Below, in pieces: positions 23,954-32,637 of a DNA stretch of 32,688 nt. The notes beneath the pieces were generated by a model, which did no database searches, was not told the DNA's origin, and saw only the letters and a list, made by a program, of their open reading frames with translations. A program made the translations under genes and the position numbers. Within the stretch, counting starts at the first letter, position 1. The number at the start of each line of letters is the position of its first letter. This stretch comes from an uncultured Sphingomonadales bacterium (GTDB lineage: Bacteria > Pseudomonadota > Alphaproteobacteria > Sphingomonadales > CAKZYD01), in assembly GCA_937884085.1 (NCBI GenBank), contig CAKZYD010000214.1, positions 1 through 32,688 on the forward strand. The letters run 5' to 3'.

Positions 23954-24710
23954 CATCAGCGCCTTCTTGCAGCCGCGATAAAAACTTTTCAGCCGCCTCA
24001 TCAACGGATAAGGCCGACGCGAAGAAAACAAGCGCCAGGGTTCCATGAATCTTACCGTCCGCGAAGATCGGAACGGCAATGGACGATGTCCTGCCTGGGT
24101 TGGCGGTGTAGACATTGCGCGGCTGCGTCGCGAAGCCAGCTTCGCGAACCCCATCAAGCGCACGCGCATCTTGCAGCATCAAGACGCCCATTTTCTCTGC
24201 CGGGCCATCGAGCGCGCGCAGCCCATCCAAAATCGCCTCGCGTTCCTCATCATCGCAAAACGCCATATAGGCTTTGCCGCTAGAGCACTCGGCAAGGGGT
24301 AAGGTGTAGCCGGGGTAGTAATTGTTGAGCGTAAGGGACGTCAGCGCGAATGTGCTGTCGCGCACCATCATCCGAGCGCCGACACGCGTGGATAGGCTGA
24401 CCGGCCACACCACATCTTTGGTCACATCAATAATGTGCGGACGCGCAATAGAGACGAGCTGATTTTCATCATGAAAGCCCGATGCAAGGGTCTTCACCAA
24501 GGCTGTGGGACGATAGCGTTTGCGGGAGGGTTCGCGTTCAATCAAGCCTTCCGTCAGCAGGGTTTGCACAATACGGCAGGCGGTTGGATAAGGCACCTCA
24601 GCGGTACGGGAAATCTGGGTCATCGACAGCGGCGGATTGCGGTTGACGGCCTGCAGCACAGCCAAGCCGCGAGAGATTGCCCGAATAGGTACACCCCGCT
24701 CTAAACCCAT
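23901..24710 (-). CDS. IclR-family transcriptional regulator
   Basis: A 269-residue regulator with a winged HTH at about 10-65 (ISRGLAVLQAVNRNPPLSMTQISRTAEVPYPTACRIVQTLLTEGLIE). The IclR effector domain follows, with PLAECSSGKAYMAF and the C-terminal NPGRTSSIAVPIF. ATG 24710 is chosen because GGAGG lies five bases upstream; an ATG four codons earlier has no such site. The gene is in the same direction as the monooxygenase-DUF1838 pair upstream of it, which it follows after 96 bases. IclR proteins most often control aromatic or short-acid catabolic operons, fitting the monooxygenase neighbour. The 18-base palindrome at 24748 is probably its operator. Confidence 0.92.
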   Translation of the reverse strand: MGLERGVPIRAISRGLAVLQAVNRNPPLSMTQISRTAEVPYPTACRIVQTLLTEGLIEREPSRKRYRPTALVKTLASGFHDENQLVSIARPHIIDVTKDVVWPVSLSTRVGARMMVRDSTFALTSLTLNNYYPGYTLPLAECSSGKAYMAFCDDEEREAILDGLRALDGPAEKMGVLMLQDARALDGVREAGFATQPRNVYTANPGRTSSIAVPIFADGKIHGTLALVFFASALSVDEAAEKFLSRLQEGADAIGRSLAAQPAALPEPD

Positions 24711-24747
24711 ATAAACCTCCACATACCTTGAATCAGGATTATGACTT

Positions 24748-24765
24748 ATAGTCTTTCCAGACTAT
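24748..24765. promoter_or_regulatory. Perfect palindrome, probable IclR operator
   Basis: ATAGTCTTTCCAGACTAT has seven-base perfect arms with a four-base centre. It lies 38 bases upstream of the IclR start codon, where autoregulation would occur. A related half-site sequence (ATAGTGTCTTTC) occurs at about 24786-24797. It lacks a T tail in the minus direction, so it is not a good terminator for the monooxygenase gene. Confidence 0.55.
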
Positions 24766-24806
24766 GCCTATGTTGAGAGTCGGATATAGTGTCTTTCGCT
24801 GTGCGG

Positions 24807-25955
24807 TCAAATCGCGACACTGGTGGCGTCATAGTCGAAGAGACCGAGCTCTTCCTCGTTTTTGATGCGATGACCAGATTGGTCCGCCGGGTCCTTACCT
24901 TGAAACTGGAGACCCAGGAGCCGCGAGTTCTCTTGAATTGCATCGGTTCGCTGACGACGGGCGGCATCATAGCGAGACAGACTTTCGGCCAAGTCACTGC
25001 CCTCCAACGAGCGGGCCAACACCATGGCATCCTCAATAGCAGTCGCTGCACCTTGCCCCATAAAGGGGAGCATGGCATGCGCCGCGTCGCCGATAAGTGT
25101 GACTTTGCCGGCGACCCATGTCGATAGTGGTCGGCGCACATTCAGGGCCCACTTGAACAGTTCGGTATCCGGTGTCGCCTCTATCAGGGCCACAACACCT
25201 GCATCCCAATCACCGAAATAGCCCAACAGCTCGGCCCGGCTGGACGGGATGGTCCAGCCTTCGTCGGCCCAATCGCCCACATCCACAAAGGCCGCGTAGT
25301 TGGTTAAATCTCCGCCGCGCACGGGATAGCGCAAAAACAATTGCTTCGGACCGATATGGACGCCTGGCGTATCCATATTAGGCAGACCAGCCGCACTGGC
25401 CGTAGGCACCAAACCACGCCAGGCAACTTGGCCGGTAAATTCAGGGCGATCCGTTTCAAAAGCGGTTTCACGCACCTGACTTTTAAGTCCATCGGCACCT
25501 ATGACCAGGTCCGCCGCAACGGTTTCTCCGCTCGCCAGGGGCAATCTTCCATCAGCGCTAGCCAAGTGGGCCGGCTGGCCCAATTTAATCCCGCTGGGAC
25601 ATGCCTTCAGGAAGGTATCAGCAAGCACGCTGTGCAAGTCTGCACGGTGAATATGATAGTATCCAGCGCCATAGCGCTGCGCAGTTGCCGTACCGCGCTC
25701 AACATCTTTGAGGACAGCCCCCGTCTGCCAATGCTGGGTGAGCTGGCGTTGCGGTATGACCTGGTAAGGCGCAAGCGCCTGGCCCAAGCCCAGGGCGGTA
25801 AAAACCCGGTCGGCGTTGGGCGTGATGGTGATGCCGGCGCCAATTTCGCCCAGCGCGGGGGCCTGTTCGTAAACGGTGACATCATGACTGCGCTGACCCA
25901 GCGCAATGGCTGCGGTCAGGCCACCGATACCGGCACCAACAATGGCAATTTTCAT
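24807..25955 (-). CDS. FAD-dependent monooxygenase (salicylate/3-hydroxybenzoate hydroxylase type)
   Basis: A 382-residue flavoprotein of the group A aromatic hydroxylase family. The dinucleotide-binding fold has GAGIGG (7-12) with Glu30 after strand 2, the DG motif GADGLKSQVR (153-162) and the GD motif LIGDAAHAMLPFMGQGAATAIEDA (288-311). These are the three signatures of p-hydroxybenzoate-hydroxylase-like enzymes, which use NAD(P)H and O2 to hydroxylate, often decarboxylatively, an aromatic or N-heteroaromatic acid. Closest families by overall pattern are salicylate 1-hydroxylase and 6-hydroxynicotinate 3-monooxygenase (NicC-like); I cannot choose. It follows the DUF1838 gene in the same direction after 65 bases and precedes the IclR gene, suggesting a small catabolic operon. 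Confidence 0.92.
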   Translation of the reverse strand: MKIAIVGAGIGGLTAAIALGQRSHDVTVYEQAPALGEIGAGITITPNADRVFTALGLGQALAPYQVIPQRQLTQHWQTGAVLKDVERGTATAQRYGAGYYHIHRADLHSVLADTFLKACPSGIKLGQPAHLASADGRLPLASGETVAADLVIGADGLKSQVRETAFETDRPEFTGQVAWRGLVPTASAAGLPNMDTPGVHIGPKQLFLRYPVRGGDLTNYAAFVDVGDWADEGWTIPSSRAELLGYFGDWDAGVVALIEATPDTELFKWALNVRRPLSTWVAGKVTLIGDAAHAMLPFMGQGAATAIEDAMVLARSLEGSDLAESLSRYDAARRQRTDAIQENSRLLGLQFQGKDPADQSGHRIKNEEELGLFDYDATSVAI

Positions 25956-25978
25956 GGAGCTTTACACAGATAGAGAGC

Positions 25979-26006
25979 GCTCCGCTCGCTATGGAACGAG
26001 CGGAGC
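25979..26006 (-). repeat. Strong hairpin between DUF1838 and monooxygenase genes
   Basis: Perfect ten-base arms GCTCCGCTCG (25979-25988) and CGAGCGGAGC (25997-26006) enclose eight bases. It lies in the 65-base gap of a same-strand gene pair. No T run follows it in the minus direction, so it is better read as an RNA-processing or stability element, or a partial attenuator, than as a full terminator. Confidence 0.65.
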
Positions 26007-26020
26007 AAGAGATGTGGGCC

Positions 26021-27106
26021 TTAGCCCTGGCCCTTCATCATTTGGGCTTTCGCAGCACCCCACCAGGCTGGCAGCTCAGGGTCTGCATGGGTGGGAATGG
26101 ACTGACCTTCCGCTACAGGCGCCGGGCTTTGCTCACGCGAATACCATTCCAGTGAAGACAAGGATGGCTCTTCCCAAACGTCTGGTGCGACCAGATATTT
26201 CGGATACTTCGCTTCCACATATTCCAGCGTCTTGGGATTGACTTTGTTGATGTCATCCACGGCGCCCATGAAGATGTTATATTGGCAATGGCCAGGGGTT
26301 GGGCCCATCAGCATCCAAGGCAGCCACGGCGTCGTGCGGCTCCAGGTGCCGTGATACTCAACGCTGGTCTTCTCTGGATTTTGCATGTCTGCCCAATTGA
26401 TGTTGAACAGGAAGTGCTCCGTCACCTGGTTGAATTCACCAGAGCTTTCGCGCTTCCACTTCGATGGCTGCAGAGCATTGGGGTACCAGAGATTGATATA
26501 GCGATGGAGCAGCAGGTCATCGCCTTTGCGTTTCCAGTCTAGAACCAGCGGATCGTATTTTTGCTCTTCTTTGCGCAGCCCGCCATAGGCTGGGCCTTTC
26601 GGTTTGAAGGGCGTAACGTGATTGTTGAAGGGGTCGTTGGCAATCGGCACGACCTTCTGCTTCTCATTGAAATAAGGATTGGTCCATTCTTCCAGAACTT
26701 CACCCGTCTCAAGGTCAGTATAAAGGCCAATCTCGCGCAGGACTTTTGAGTAGCCAACATAGCCTTCCGGCAGCTCAGGGCCTTGATAGGGAATGAACTT
26801 TGCCGTGGAGAGGAGCAGGAAGCCAACCAGGTCGCGCACAGCCTCGCCCGGGCGTACGCCTTGGACAATGCCTTCACCCCAGCCGAATTTGGTCGATTCC
26901 ATATCCAAATTAGCCATCAGCTTTGCATAAGCCGTGGCGGTGTCCTGTGGATCGCTGAGATCGAGGTGGTTGCCTTTGATATTGGTATCCCAGCCTTGCG
27001 GGGCTGCCGCCGCCTGCGCTGGGGTTTGCGACATAGCCGCTGCGCTGCTCGCCATTCCTGCTGCAGCAACGCCGCCCGAGGCCATCACGAAATGTCTACG
27101 GTCCAT
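26021..27106 (-). CDS. DUF1838 family protein with twin-arginine signal
   Basis: A 361-residue protein with a Tat-type leader, MDRRHFVMASGGVAAAGMASSAAA, indicating export in a folded, perhaps cofactor-bound state. The body has the DUF1838 (PF08894) pattern: LMANLDMESTKFGWGEG, the TLE-like DLETGEVLEEWTNPYF, HYINL-like LLHRYINLWYP, SVEYHGTWSRTTPWLPWMLMG and LFN-type FMGAVDDINKVNPKTLEYVEAKYP. No function is established for the family. ATG 27106 is chosen because AAGGAG lies nine bases upstream and it places the RR motif at residues 3-4; starts further upstream would bury the Tat motif. It is the first gene of the minus-strand run DUF1838-monooxygenase-iclR and may act on the same unknown substrate. 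Confidence 0.85.
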   Translation of the reverse strand: MDRRHFVMASGGVAAAGMASSAAAMSQTPAQAAAAPQGWDTNIKGNHLDLSDPQDTATAYAKLMANLDMESTKFGWGEGIVQGVRPGEAVRDLVGFLLLSTAKFIPYQGPELPEGYVGYSKVLREIGLYTDLETGEVLEEWTNPYFNEKQKVVPIANDPFNNHVTPFKPKGPAYGGLRKEEQKYDPLVLDWKRKGDDLLLHRYINLWYPNALQPSKWKRESSGEFNQVTEHFLFNINWADMQNPEKTSVEYHGTWSRTTPWLPWMLMGPTPGHCQYNIFMGAVDDINKVNPKTLEYVEAKYPKYLVAPDVWEEPSLSSLEWYSREQSPAPVAEGQSIPTHADPELPAWWGAAKAQMMKGQG

Positions 27107-27477
27107 GACATCTCTCTCCTTCATAAGATTCTGTGAAGTACCAGATAGGCCAAAGCACCAAGGAAGCACGGCAAGGCCTGCCAGAGTGTTCGACCAGCGA
27201 GCAAAAAGCATGATTTATGCAAATGCTATCACACGCTTAACACCGGCGGGGCGATGGTCTGACTTAGGTGTCTATGGCTAGGCTTTAGTCTCGCAAAAAG
27301 CCTGACTCCAGCTGCTAAAGCCCTCTTTCCACGATAGAATATGCTTAAGCGGTAACCTTAATGCGCGATACAGCCAGCCACAAGGGCTCAAAGGATCGGC
27401 CTCAAATAGTGACAAATATATGCAAACACCGAAACAAATGGCATTGTAAATAACTGACCAGTCAGTTAGTATAAACT
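27107..27477. promoter_or_regulatory. Divergent intergenic region DUF1838/TetR with alternative inverted repeats
   Basis: No gene is seen in these 371 bases. AGGCTTT at 27280-27286 can pair with AAAGCCT at 27297-27303, while GGCTTTAG at 27281-27288 can instead pair with CTAAAGCC at 27315-27322. The two pairings share an arm and exclude each other. No T run follows. The TetR operator and probable promoter occupy the right end. Confidence 0.45.
27451..27468 (+). promoter_or_regulatory. TetR operator (perfect palindrome) within promoter
   Basis: TAACTGACCAGTCAGTTA has eight-base perfect arms around CA, the form typical of TetR-family operators. TTGTAA at 27444-27449 and TAGTAT at 27467-27472 are spaced 17 bases and would be the -35 and -10; the palindrome fills the spacer, so the repressor would exclude RNA polymerase. 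The start codon lies 10 bases after it. Confidence 0.78.
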
Positions 27478-28107
27478 GTGCCTGGAAAACAGCAACGACG
27501 GCCGGACGACAGGCCAGATGAAATTCTCGACGCGGCGACCCGTGTTTTCGCCCATATGGGCTTTACGGCAGCGCGCATGGATGACGTGGCAGCGCAGGCC
27601 GGTTTGTCAAAGGGCGCGCTCTATCTCTATTTTAAATCCAAGGACGCGCTTCTTGATGCCGTTGTAACGCGGTATTCAGACACCGTGGCGGCGCAGCTCA
27701 TGGACACTTTGGTGCAGCGCGCCCGGACTGACCCGGTTGCTGCCATCGAATTTTTGCTTGAGCAAGGTATCGCCGTTGCAACCGACCCAGAGACCACATT
27801 GGTCCCGCGTCTGGTGATGTCGGAAGCGCCGCGATCCCCAGAAATCGCTGCGCTCTACCGGACTAAGCTGCTGGATACTTTTGAAGAAGCGATGGCCTTC
27901 GTTTTGAACGAAGGGGTGCGGCAGGGCGTTTTTCGGCAGGTGCGCGCAGCATCACTGATGCGGGCTTTGATGGGTCCAATCCTTTCGCATGTACTGCTGA
28001 CCCATGTGTTTACCATCCCCGGCAGCGCAGCTTTATCGCCGCAGGTCTATCTTGAGGATCTAAAATCCATCTTACTTGACGGGCTCCATTTGGGAGAGGC
28101 CGCGTGA
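27478..28107 (+). CDS. TetR-family transcriptional repressor
   Basis: A 209-residue regulator with an N-terminal [51 protein letters not shown] (16-63). A TetR C-terminal ligand domain follows. The frame is closed by TAA at 27472-27474, so GTG 27478 is the only start that keeps the HTH whole. No ribosome site fits between that stop and the GTG, and the predicted -10 lies five bases before it, so a leaderless transcript is likely. It overlaps the adaptor gene by four bases (GTGA) and forms an operon with the exporter it probably represses, like CecR with ybhGFSR in Escherichia coli. Confidence 0.92.
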   Translation: MPGKQQRRPDDRPDEILDAATRVFAHMGFTAARMDDVAAQAGLSKGALYLYFKSKDALLDAVVTRYSDTVAAQLMDTLVQRARTDPVAAIEFLLEQGIAVATDPETTLVPRLVMSEAPRSPEIAALYRTKLLDTFEEAMAFVLNEGVRQGVFRQVRAASLMRALMGPILSHVLLTHVFTIPGSAALSPQVYLEDLKSILLDGLHLGEAA

Positions 28108-29057
28108 GACGCATGCTGTTGCTGATTGCAGCCCTCTCGGCGGCACTTCTGGGCTGCGATGATGAAGCGTATCGCATTTACGGCTATGCGGAGGGACGCT
28201 TTAGCCTGCTGTCTACGCCCATGAGTGGCCAAATCGGTGCTTTGCACGTGACGGACGGAAGCGCTGTGACAGCAGGCCAGCCCATCGCCGCCTTAGACCG
28301 GACCGTGCAAGATGCTGCGGTTGCCCGGGCCAAGGCCAGGCTGGTGTCGGCGACAGCGAGCCTAGCGGATGCGAAACGCGGCGGGCGGGCGCAAGAAATA
28401 GAAGCTGCACAGCAGCGTCTGGAACGCGCGCAAGCGACTGCAAAGCGCGCCAAGCAAGACTATGACAGGGTCAAACCGCTCTTTACACGCGGCGTGGTCG
28501 CTAAAAGCAGGCTTGATGATGCCTTGAGCGTCCTACAAGAGGCAGAGGCAAGCGTCGCCGAGCGGATAGAAGAGCTGAGCCTAGCGCAACTGCCGGCGCG
28601 GGAAGACCGCCTTGACGCGCTGAAAGCAGAGGTCACAGCTGCACAGGCGACCCTTACGGCGGAAAATCGCTTGCTAGCGCAAATGCTGTTGGTAGCGCCA
28701 AGCGATGGAACCATCGAGCGCGTGCTGCGCCGCCCCGGCGAAGTTGCCGGGCCGGGCGCGCCCATCGTTCGGTTTTTGCCCGCCGACAAACGCATCGCAG
28801 TGCTCTTCGTTGCGCAGCCACAACGGCATCATGTTTCGGTTGGCAAACAAGTCACTGTCGAATGCGATGGGTGCGCTGCCGCTACAATAGCGACGGTGGA
28901 CAGGGTCTCCGGCGAAGCAGAGTTCACCAGCCCCATGATTTTCTCCGATAAGGAACGCGCGCGCCTGGTATACCGCGTGGAAGCCCAGTTTCATGATGCC
29001 GCGCCACCCATCGGCACGCCGGTTTGGGCCAATATCACAGCAGCGCTGACACCATGA
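28104..29057 (+). CDS. HlyD/YbhG-type periplasmic adaptor lipoprotein
   Basis: A 317-residue adaptor. The N-terminal leader ends in lipobox LLGC (Cys18), predicting an acylated envelope protein. The lipoyl/biotinyl half-domain reads [30 protein letters not shown] (35-64). A long helical hairpin of Ala/Arg/Glu-rich coiled coil runs from about 70 to 190 (RARAQ-like, with [13 protein letters not shown]), and the second half-domain reads [29 protein letters not shown]. Such adaptors bridge an ABC exporter and an outer-membrane channel. GTG 28104 overlaps the TetR stop; ATG 28113 is an alternative. The stop overlaps the ATPase gene by four bases (ATGA). It resembles YbhG of the YbhFSR exporter. 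Confidence 0.92.
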   Translation: MRRMLLLIAALSAALLGCDDEAYRIYGYAEGRFSLLSTPMSGQIGALHVTDGSAVTAGQPIAALDRTVQDAAVARAKARLVSATASLADAKRGGRAQEIEAAQQRLERAQATAKRAKQDYDRVKPLFTRGVVAKSRLDDALSVLQEAEASVAERIEELSLAQLPAREDRLDALKAEVTAAQATLTAENRLLAQMLLVAPSDGTIERVLRRPGEVAGPGAPIVRFLPADKRIAVLFVAQPQRHHVSVGKQVTVECDGCAAATIATVDRVSGEAEFTSPMIFSDKERARLVYRVEAQFHDAAPPIGTPVWANITAALTP

Positions 29058-29947
29058 GCGACGTCGCCATAGACGTCCAAGGGTTGACCAAGTCCTTTGG
29101 TTCAAAACGGGTGGTCAACGATTTTTCCATCACTGTCCCGCGCGGCGCGATTTATGGCTTTTTGGGGCCCAATGGCTCGGGCAAAACCACCACCATCCGC
29201 ATGCTGTGTGGGCTTTTAACAGCGGATGCAGGCCGCGGCACCTGCCTTGGCTTTGACATTATGGCAGAGCAATCGCGCATCAAGGAGCGGGTCGGCTATA
29301 TGACCCAGAAATTCTCGCTGTATGGCGACTTGACCATTCGCGAGAATGTGCGGTTTTTCGCCCGCCTCCATGGCCGCGCGCCGCTGGAAACGGTCGTCGA
29401 CGAGGTCTTGGAGACCTTTGACTTAACCAGCCGCGCCGACCAGCAGGCCGGCCAACTGTCAGGCGGGTGGAAACAGCGCTTGGCGCTTGCTACCGCAACG
29501 CTCAACAAGCCTGATCTGCTGCTCCTGGATGAGCCAACCGCAGGCGTTGACCCGAAGGCCAGACGCGATTTTTGGGACCGGATACGCGCCATGGCCCGCA
29601 GCGGTGTCACAACCCTGGTGTCCACGCATTATATGGATGAGGCCGTCCAATGCGATTTCATCAACTTCATCGCCTATGGCAACAAGCTTATTGATGCACC
29701 CTCTGCTGGGCTTGCGCGGGAAGTCGGTATTCACACAGTGCGCATCAAAGGCGAAGGCGTGAGCGCTGTCTATGATGCTTTGGAAGACTTGCCGGGCGTA
29801 GAGCAGCGCGCACGCTTTGGCTCTGCCATTCATGTCTCCGGCAAAGATGAGGCGGCTTTGTTACAGGCGGCTCAGCAGACCTGCGACGACCATGGCGTAA
29901 GCTGGGAAGCCATCGACACCGGGCTTGAAGATGCCTTCATCTATTAG
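29054..29947 (+). CDS. ABC exporter ATP-binding subunit
   Basis: A 297-residue ATPase with a single nucleotide-binding domain. Walker A is GPNGSGKTT (38-46), the Q loop is MTQKF (83-87), the signature is LSGGWKQ (135-141), Walker B is LLLLDEP (155-161) and the switch His is H192 in VSTHYMDEA. The signature carries Trp where most have Gln or Lys. The C-terminal 90 residues form the regulatory extension found in DrrA/YbhF-type multidrug ATPases. The ATG overlapping the upstream stop (ATGA) is preferred to ATG 29024, which lies inside the adaptor gene. Unlike E. coli YbhF, which has two ATPase domains, this subunit has one and would work as a homodimer. Confidence 0.95.
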   Translation: MSDVAIDVQGLTKSFGSKRVVNDFSITVPRGAIYGFLGPNGSGKTTTIRMLCGLLTADAGRGTCLGFDIMAEQSRIKERVGYMTQKFSLYGDLTIRENVRFFARLHGRAPLETVVDEVLETFDLTSRADQQAGQLSGGWKQRLALATATLNKPDLLLLDEPTAGVDPKARRDFWDRIRAMARSGVTTLVSTHYMDEAVQCDFINFIAYGNKLIDAPSAGLAREVGIHTVRIKGEGVSAVYDALEDLPGVEQRARFGSAIHVSGKDEAALLQAAQQTCDDHGVSWEAIDTGLEDAFIY

Positions 29948-29990
29948 ATGGCGGGCTCACAAGATAATTTCGCGCCAGGAACGGCCTAAC

Positions 29991-31133
29991 ATGGCCGCTA
30001 GAACCTTCGCCCGCATCCGCGCCATCGCTGGCAAGGAATGGCTGCAGATGCGCCGGGACAGAACCACCATGATGATGATGGTGATGATGCCGGTGATGCA
30101 AGTCGTGCTGTTTGGCTATGCTATCAACACAGACCCGCGCAACCTGCCCACCCAAGTGGAATTGCGCGATGATGGCCCCGCGACCAGGGCTATTTTGGCA
30201 GGCCTGGAAAACTCTGAGTATTTTGACCTTAGAGGCACGGTGGCCAGCACGGCGCAGGCTGATAGCGCGTTGCGGCAAGGCAAAGCGCTGTTTGTTGTTA
30301 CTATTCCGCAGGATTTTGAGCGGCGTTTGGCTGCTGGAGAGCAGCCGCAAATCCTGCTGGATAGCGATGCAACGGACCCGGTTGCCACAAGCGCGGCTGC
30401 TGGCGCCTTCAGCCCCATCGTTTCGCAAGCGGTCCGGCCCTTCAAACCTGGAAAACCAGCGCCTCTCGAGGTGACGGAAGCACAAGGCGATGGGGCAAAC
30501 CCCATCGTTCACCGGCGCTATAATCCGGCTGGCCGGACAGCGCTGAACATCGTACCGGGCCTCCTCGGCGTTATCTTAACCCTGACCATGATGCTAATGA
30601 CCGCCATCGCACTGACGCGCGAACGCGAGCGCGGCACGTTAGAGAGCCTGCTTGCCAGCCCAGCGCGCCCAGCGGAGGTGATGGCCGGCAAGACTATTCC
30701 CTTCATCGCCATGGGACTCGGCCAGACGCTCATTATCATTGCCTCGGCTGGGCTCCTCTTCAACGTGCCCATGCTGTGGGATGTCACTGCCCTTGCTATT
30801 GCCGTCAGCCTCTTCATCACGGTCAATTTGCTGATAGGATTTTTCTTTTCCACCCTGGCGGAAAGTCAGCTCCAGGCCATGCAAATGACGTTCATGGCCA
30901 TCATGCCCTCCATCATGCTTTCTGGCTTTATGTTCCCCTTCGCCGGCATGCCGTTATGGGCGCAGTCGATTGGCTATTGCCTTCCAACGACCCATTTTAT
31001 TGTGACGGTCCGCGCCATCATCTTAAAGGCGGCCACGCTGATGGATGTCTGGCCACAACTGCTGGCGCTGACCGGCCTTTGCGTGGTCTTCGCCTTGGCC
31101 AGCCTAATGCGCTACCGCAATACTCTGGATTAA
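29991..31133 (+). CDS. ABC-2 type transporter permease
   Basis: A 380-residue permease. One N-terminal membrane helix (about 27-44) is followed by a periplasmic domain of about 140 residues and a C-terminal block of five helices (from about 183, NIVPGLLGVILTLTMMLMTAIALTRERERGTLESLLASPARPAEVMAGKTIPF). The RERERGTLE stretch is the coupling region typical of DrrB/YbhS/YbhR permeases. The start ATG at 29991 begins MAARTFARIRAIAGKEW, with AGGA about ten bases upstream; earlier in-frame starts lie in the ATPase gene. A run of Met codons (MMMMVMMPVMQ) marks the first helix. Only one permease is present, where E. coli has two (YbhS, YbhR), so a homodimer is expected. Confidence 0.93.
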   Translation: MAARTFARIRAIAGKEWLQMRRDRTTMMMMVMMPVMQVVLFGYAINTDPRNLPTQVELRDDGPATRAILAGLENSEYFDLRGTVASTAQADSALRQGKALFVVTIPQDFERRLAAGEQPQILLDSDATDPVATSAAAGAFSPIVSQAVRPFKPGKPAPLEVTEAQGDGANPIVHRRYNPAGRTALNIVPGLLGVILTLTMMLMTAIALTRERERGTLESLLASPARPAEVMAGKTIPFIAMGLGQTLIIIASAGLLFNVPMLWDVTALAIAVSLFITVNLLIGFFFSTLAESQLQAMQMTFMAIMPSIMLSGFMFPFAGMPLWAQSIGYCLPTTHFIVTVRAIILKAATLMDVWPQLLALTGLCVVFALASLMRYRNTLD

Positions 31134-31140
31134 TGGTGGA

Positions 31141-32637
31141 TTGACGGCTGCGGCCCTAGCCACCACATCGCTGGCAGACAGTCTTGAATGGACAACCTTC
31201 ATGCGCCTGCCCCTCACTGCCAAATATGCGGCTCTGCCGGAGCAGTTTTTTGCCGCGCTCGCGCCAACGCCTGTAAAAGCACCTTCCCTCATCGCGCTCA
31301 ATGAGCCGCTGGCCGAGGTGCTCGGCCTTCCCATCAATGCGCTGAAAACCGAAGACGGCCTAAGCATCCTCGCCGGCAATGCAGTTGCGGAAGGCTCGGC
31401 ACCCCTAGCGATGGCCTATTCAGGCCATCAATTCGGCCACTGGTCCGGTCAGCTCGGCGATGGCCGGGCGATTTTGCTTGGAGAGGCAGCGGCCAGCGAT
31501 GGCCAAGTCTACGATATCCAGCTGAAAGGCGCTGGCCGCACACCCTTTTCTCGCGGCGGTGACGGCCGATCAGCACTTGGGCCTGTCATCCGAGAGTATC
31601 TCGTTAGTGAAGCCATGGCGGCATTGGGCGTTCCGACGACAAGGGCGCTAGCGGCTGTGCGCACGGGCGATATCGTGCTGCGGGAGACGCCCTTGCCCGG
31701 CGGCATCATGGCCCGCGTTGCCAAAGCCCATGTGCGTGTGGGCACCTTCCAGCACTTCGCCGCTGCCAAGGACCTGGGTGCCCTCAAGGCCCTGACAGAC
31801 TTTTGTGTTGGCCGACTTTACCCCGGCGAAGTAGGCCTCGACCCGCGAGACAAAGCAGCATTTCTGCTGGAACAAACCATTGTGCGCCAAGCTGGGCTGG
31901 TCTCCCACTGGATGAGCCTCGGCTTCATCCACGGCGTTATGAATACGGACAACATGGCGATTTCCGGCGAGACCATCGACTATGGCCCCTGCGCGTTCAT
32001 GGACAGCTATGACCCCGCCAAAGTATTCAGCTCCATCGACCACCAGGGCCGCTACGCCTATCAAAACCAGCCGCCGATCGCGCATTGGAATTTGAGCTGC
32101 TTTGCCTCTTGCCTCCTGCCCCTGTTGGATGACGACGAAGACGCAGCCACAGCCCAGGCGCAAGCCATGCTAGACGCCTTCCCACACATTTATGAAGACG
32201 CCCTGCGCGCGCGCTTCAGTAAAAAACTTGGCCTCGACAGCAAAGAAGCGGGCGATGCAAGCCTGATAAGCGGTGTCCTAAGCTGGATGGAAGACACCAG
32301 CGCCGATTTCACCAACACATTCCGTGGTCTGTCAGAAGGCAAGGTCGACATGGAGCAAGACGCGCGCCTCAAAGTCCTTGAAAACCGCTGGACAAGTCAA
32401 GCGACCAGCGCCGAAGCACGACAAAGCGCCATGCAGGCGACTAATCCAGCCTATATCCCTCGCAATCACCAAGTGGAAAAGGCCATTCGCGCCGCGGTGG
32501 ATAGCGGTGACGATGGGCCTTTCCATCGGCTGCATGCCGTGCTCGCCAAGCCTTTTGACACGCAAAGAGGTGCCGACGCCTACACAGACCCGCCTAAGCC
32601 GGATGAAATCGTCTATCAAACCTTTTGCGGAACTTAA
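31141..32637 (+). CDS. selO: SelO/YdiU protein adenylyltransferase (pseudokinase fold)
   Basis: A protein of up to 498 residues matching SelO (UPF0061), which transfers AMP from ATP to Ser, Thr or Tyr of target proteins and is linked to oxidative-stress response. Seen motifs are YSGHQFGHWSGQLGDGRA, LKGAGRTPFSRGGDGRSALGPVIREYLVSEAM, HVRVGTFQHFA, GFIHGVMNTDNMAISGETIDYGPCAFMD (the nucleotide and metal region) and the family's C-terminal YQTFCGT with a conserved Cys. Start is uncertain: TTG 31141 lies seven bases after the permease stop, with GGTGG nearby. ATG 31201 would give 478 residues beginning just before the conserved YAALPEQFF. The short gap suggests it reads through from the exporter operon. 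It ends 51 bases before the window edge. Confidence 0.95.
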   Translation: MTAAALATTSLADSLEWTTFMRLPLTAKYAALPEQFFAALAPTPVKAPSLIALNEPLAEVLGLPINALKTEDGLSILAGNAVAEGSAPLAMAYSGHQFGHWSGQLGDGRAILLGEAAASDGQVYDIQLKGAGRTPFSRGGDGRSALGPVIREYLVSEAMAALGVPTTRALAAVRTGDIVLRETPLPGGIMARVAKAHVRVGTFQHFAAAKDLGALKALTDFCVGRLYPGEVGLDPRDKAAFLLEQTIVRQAGLVSHWMSLGFIHGVMNTDNMAISGETIDYGPCAFMDSYDPAKVFSSIDHQGRYAYQNQPPIAHWNLSCFASCLLPLLDDDEDAATAQAQAMLDAFPHIYEDALRARFSKKLGLDSKEAGDASLISGVLSWMEDTSADFTNTFRGLSEGKVDMEQDARLKVLENRWTSQATSAEARQSAMQATNPAYIPRNHQVEKAIRAAVDSGDDGPFHRLHAVLAKPFDTQRGADAYTDPPKPDEIVYQTFCGT

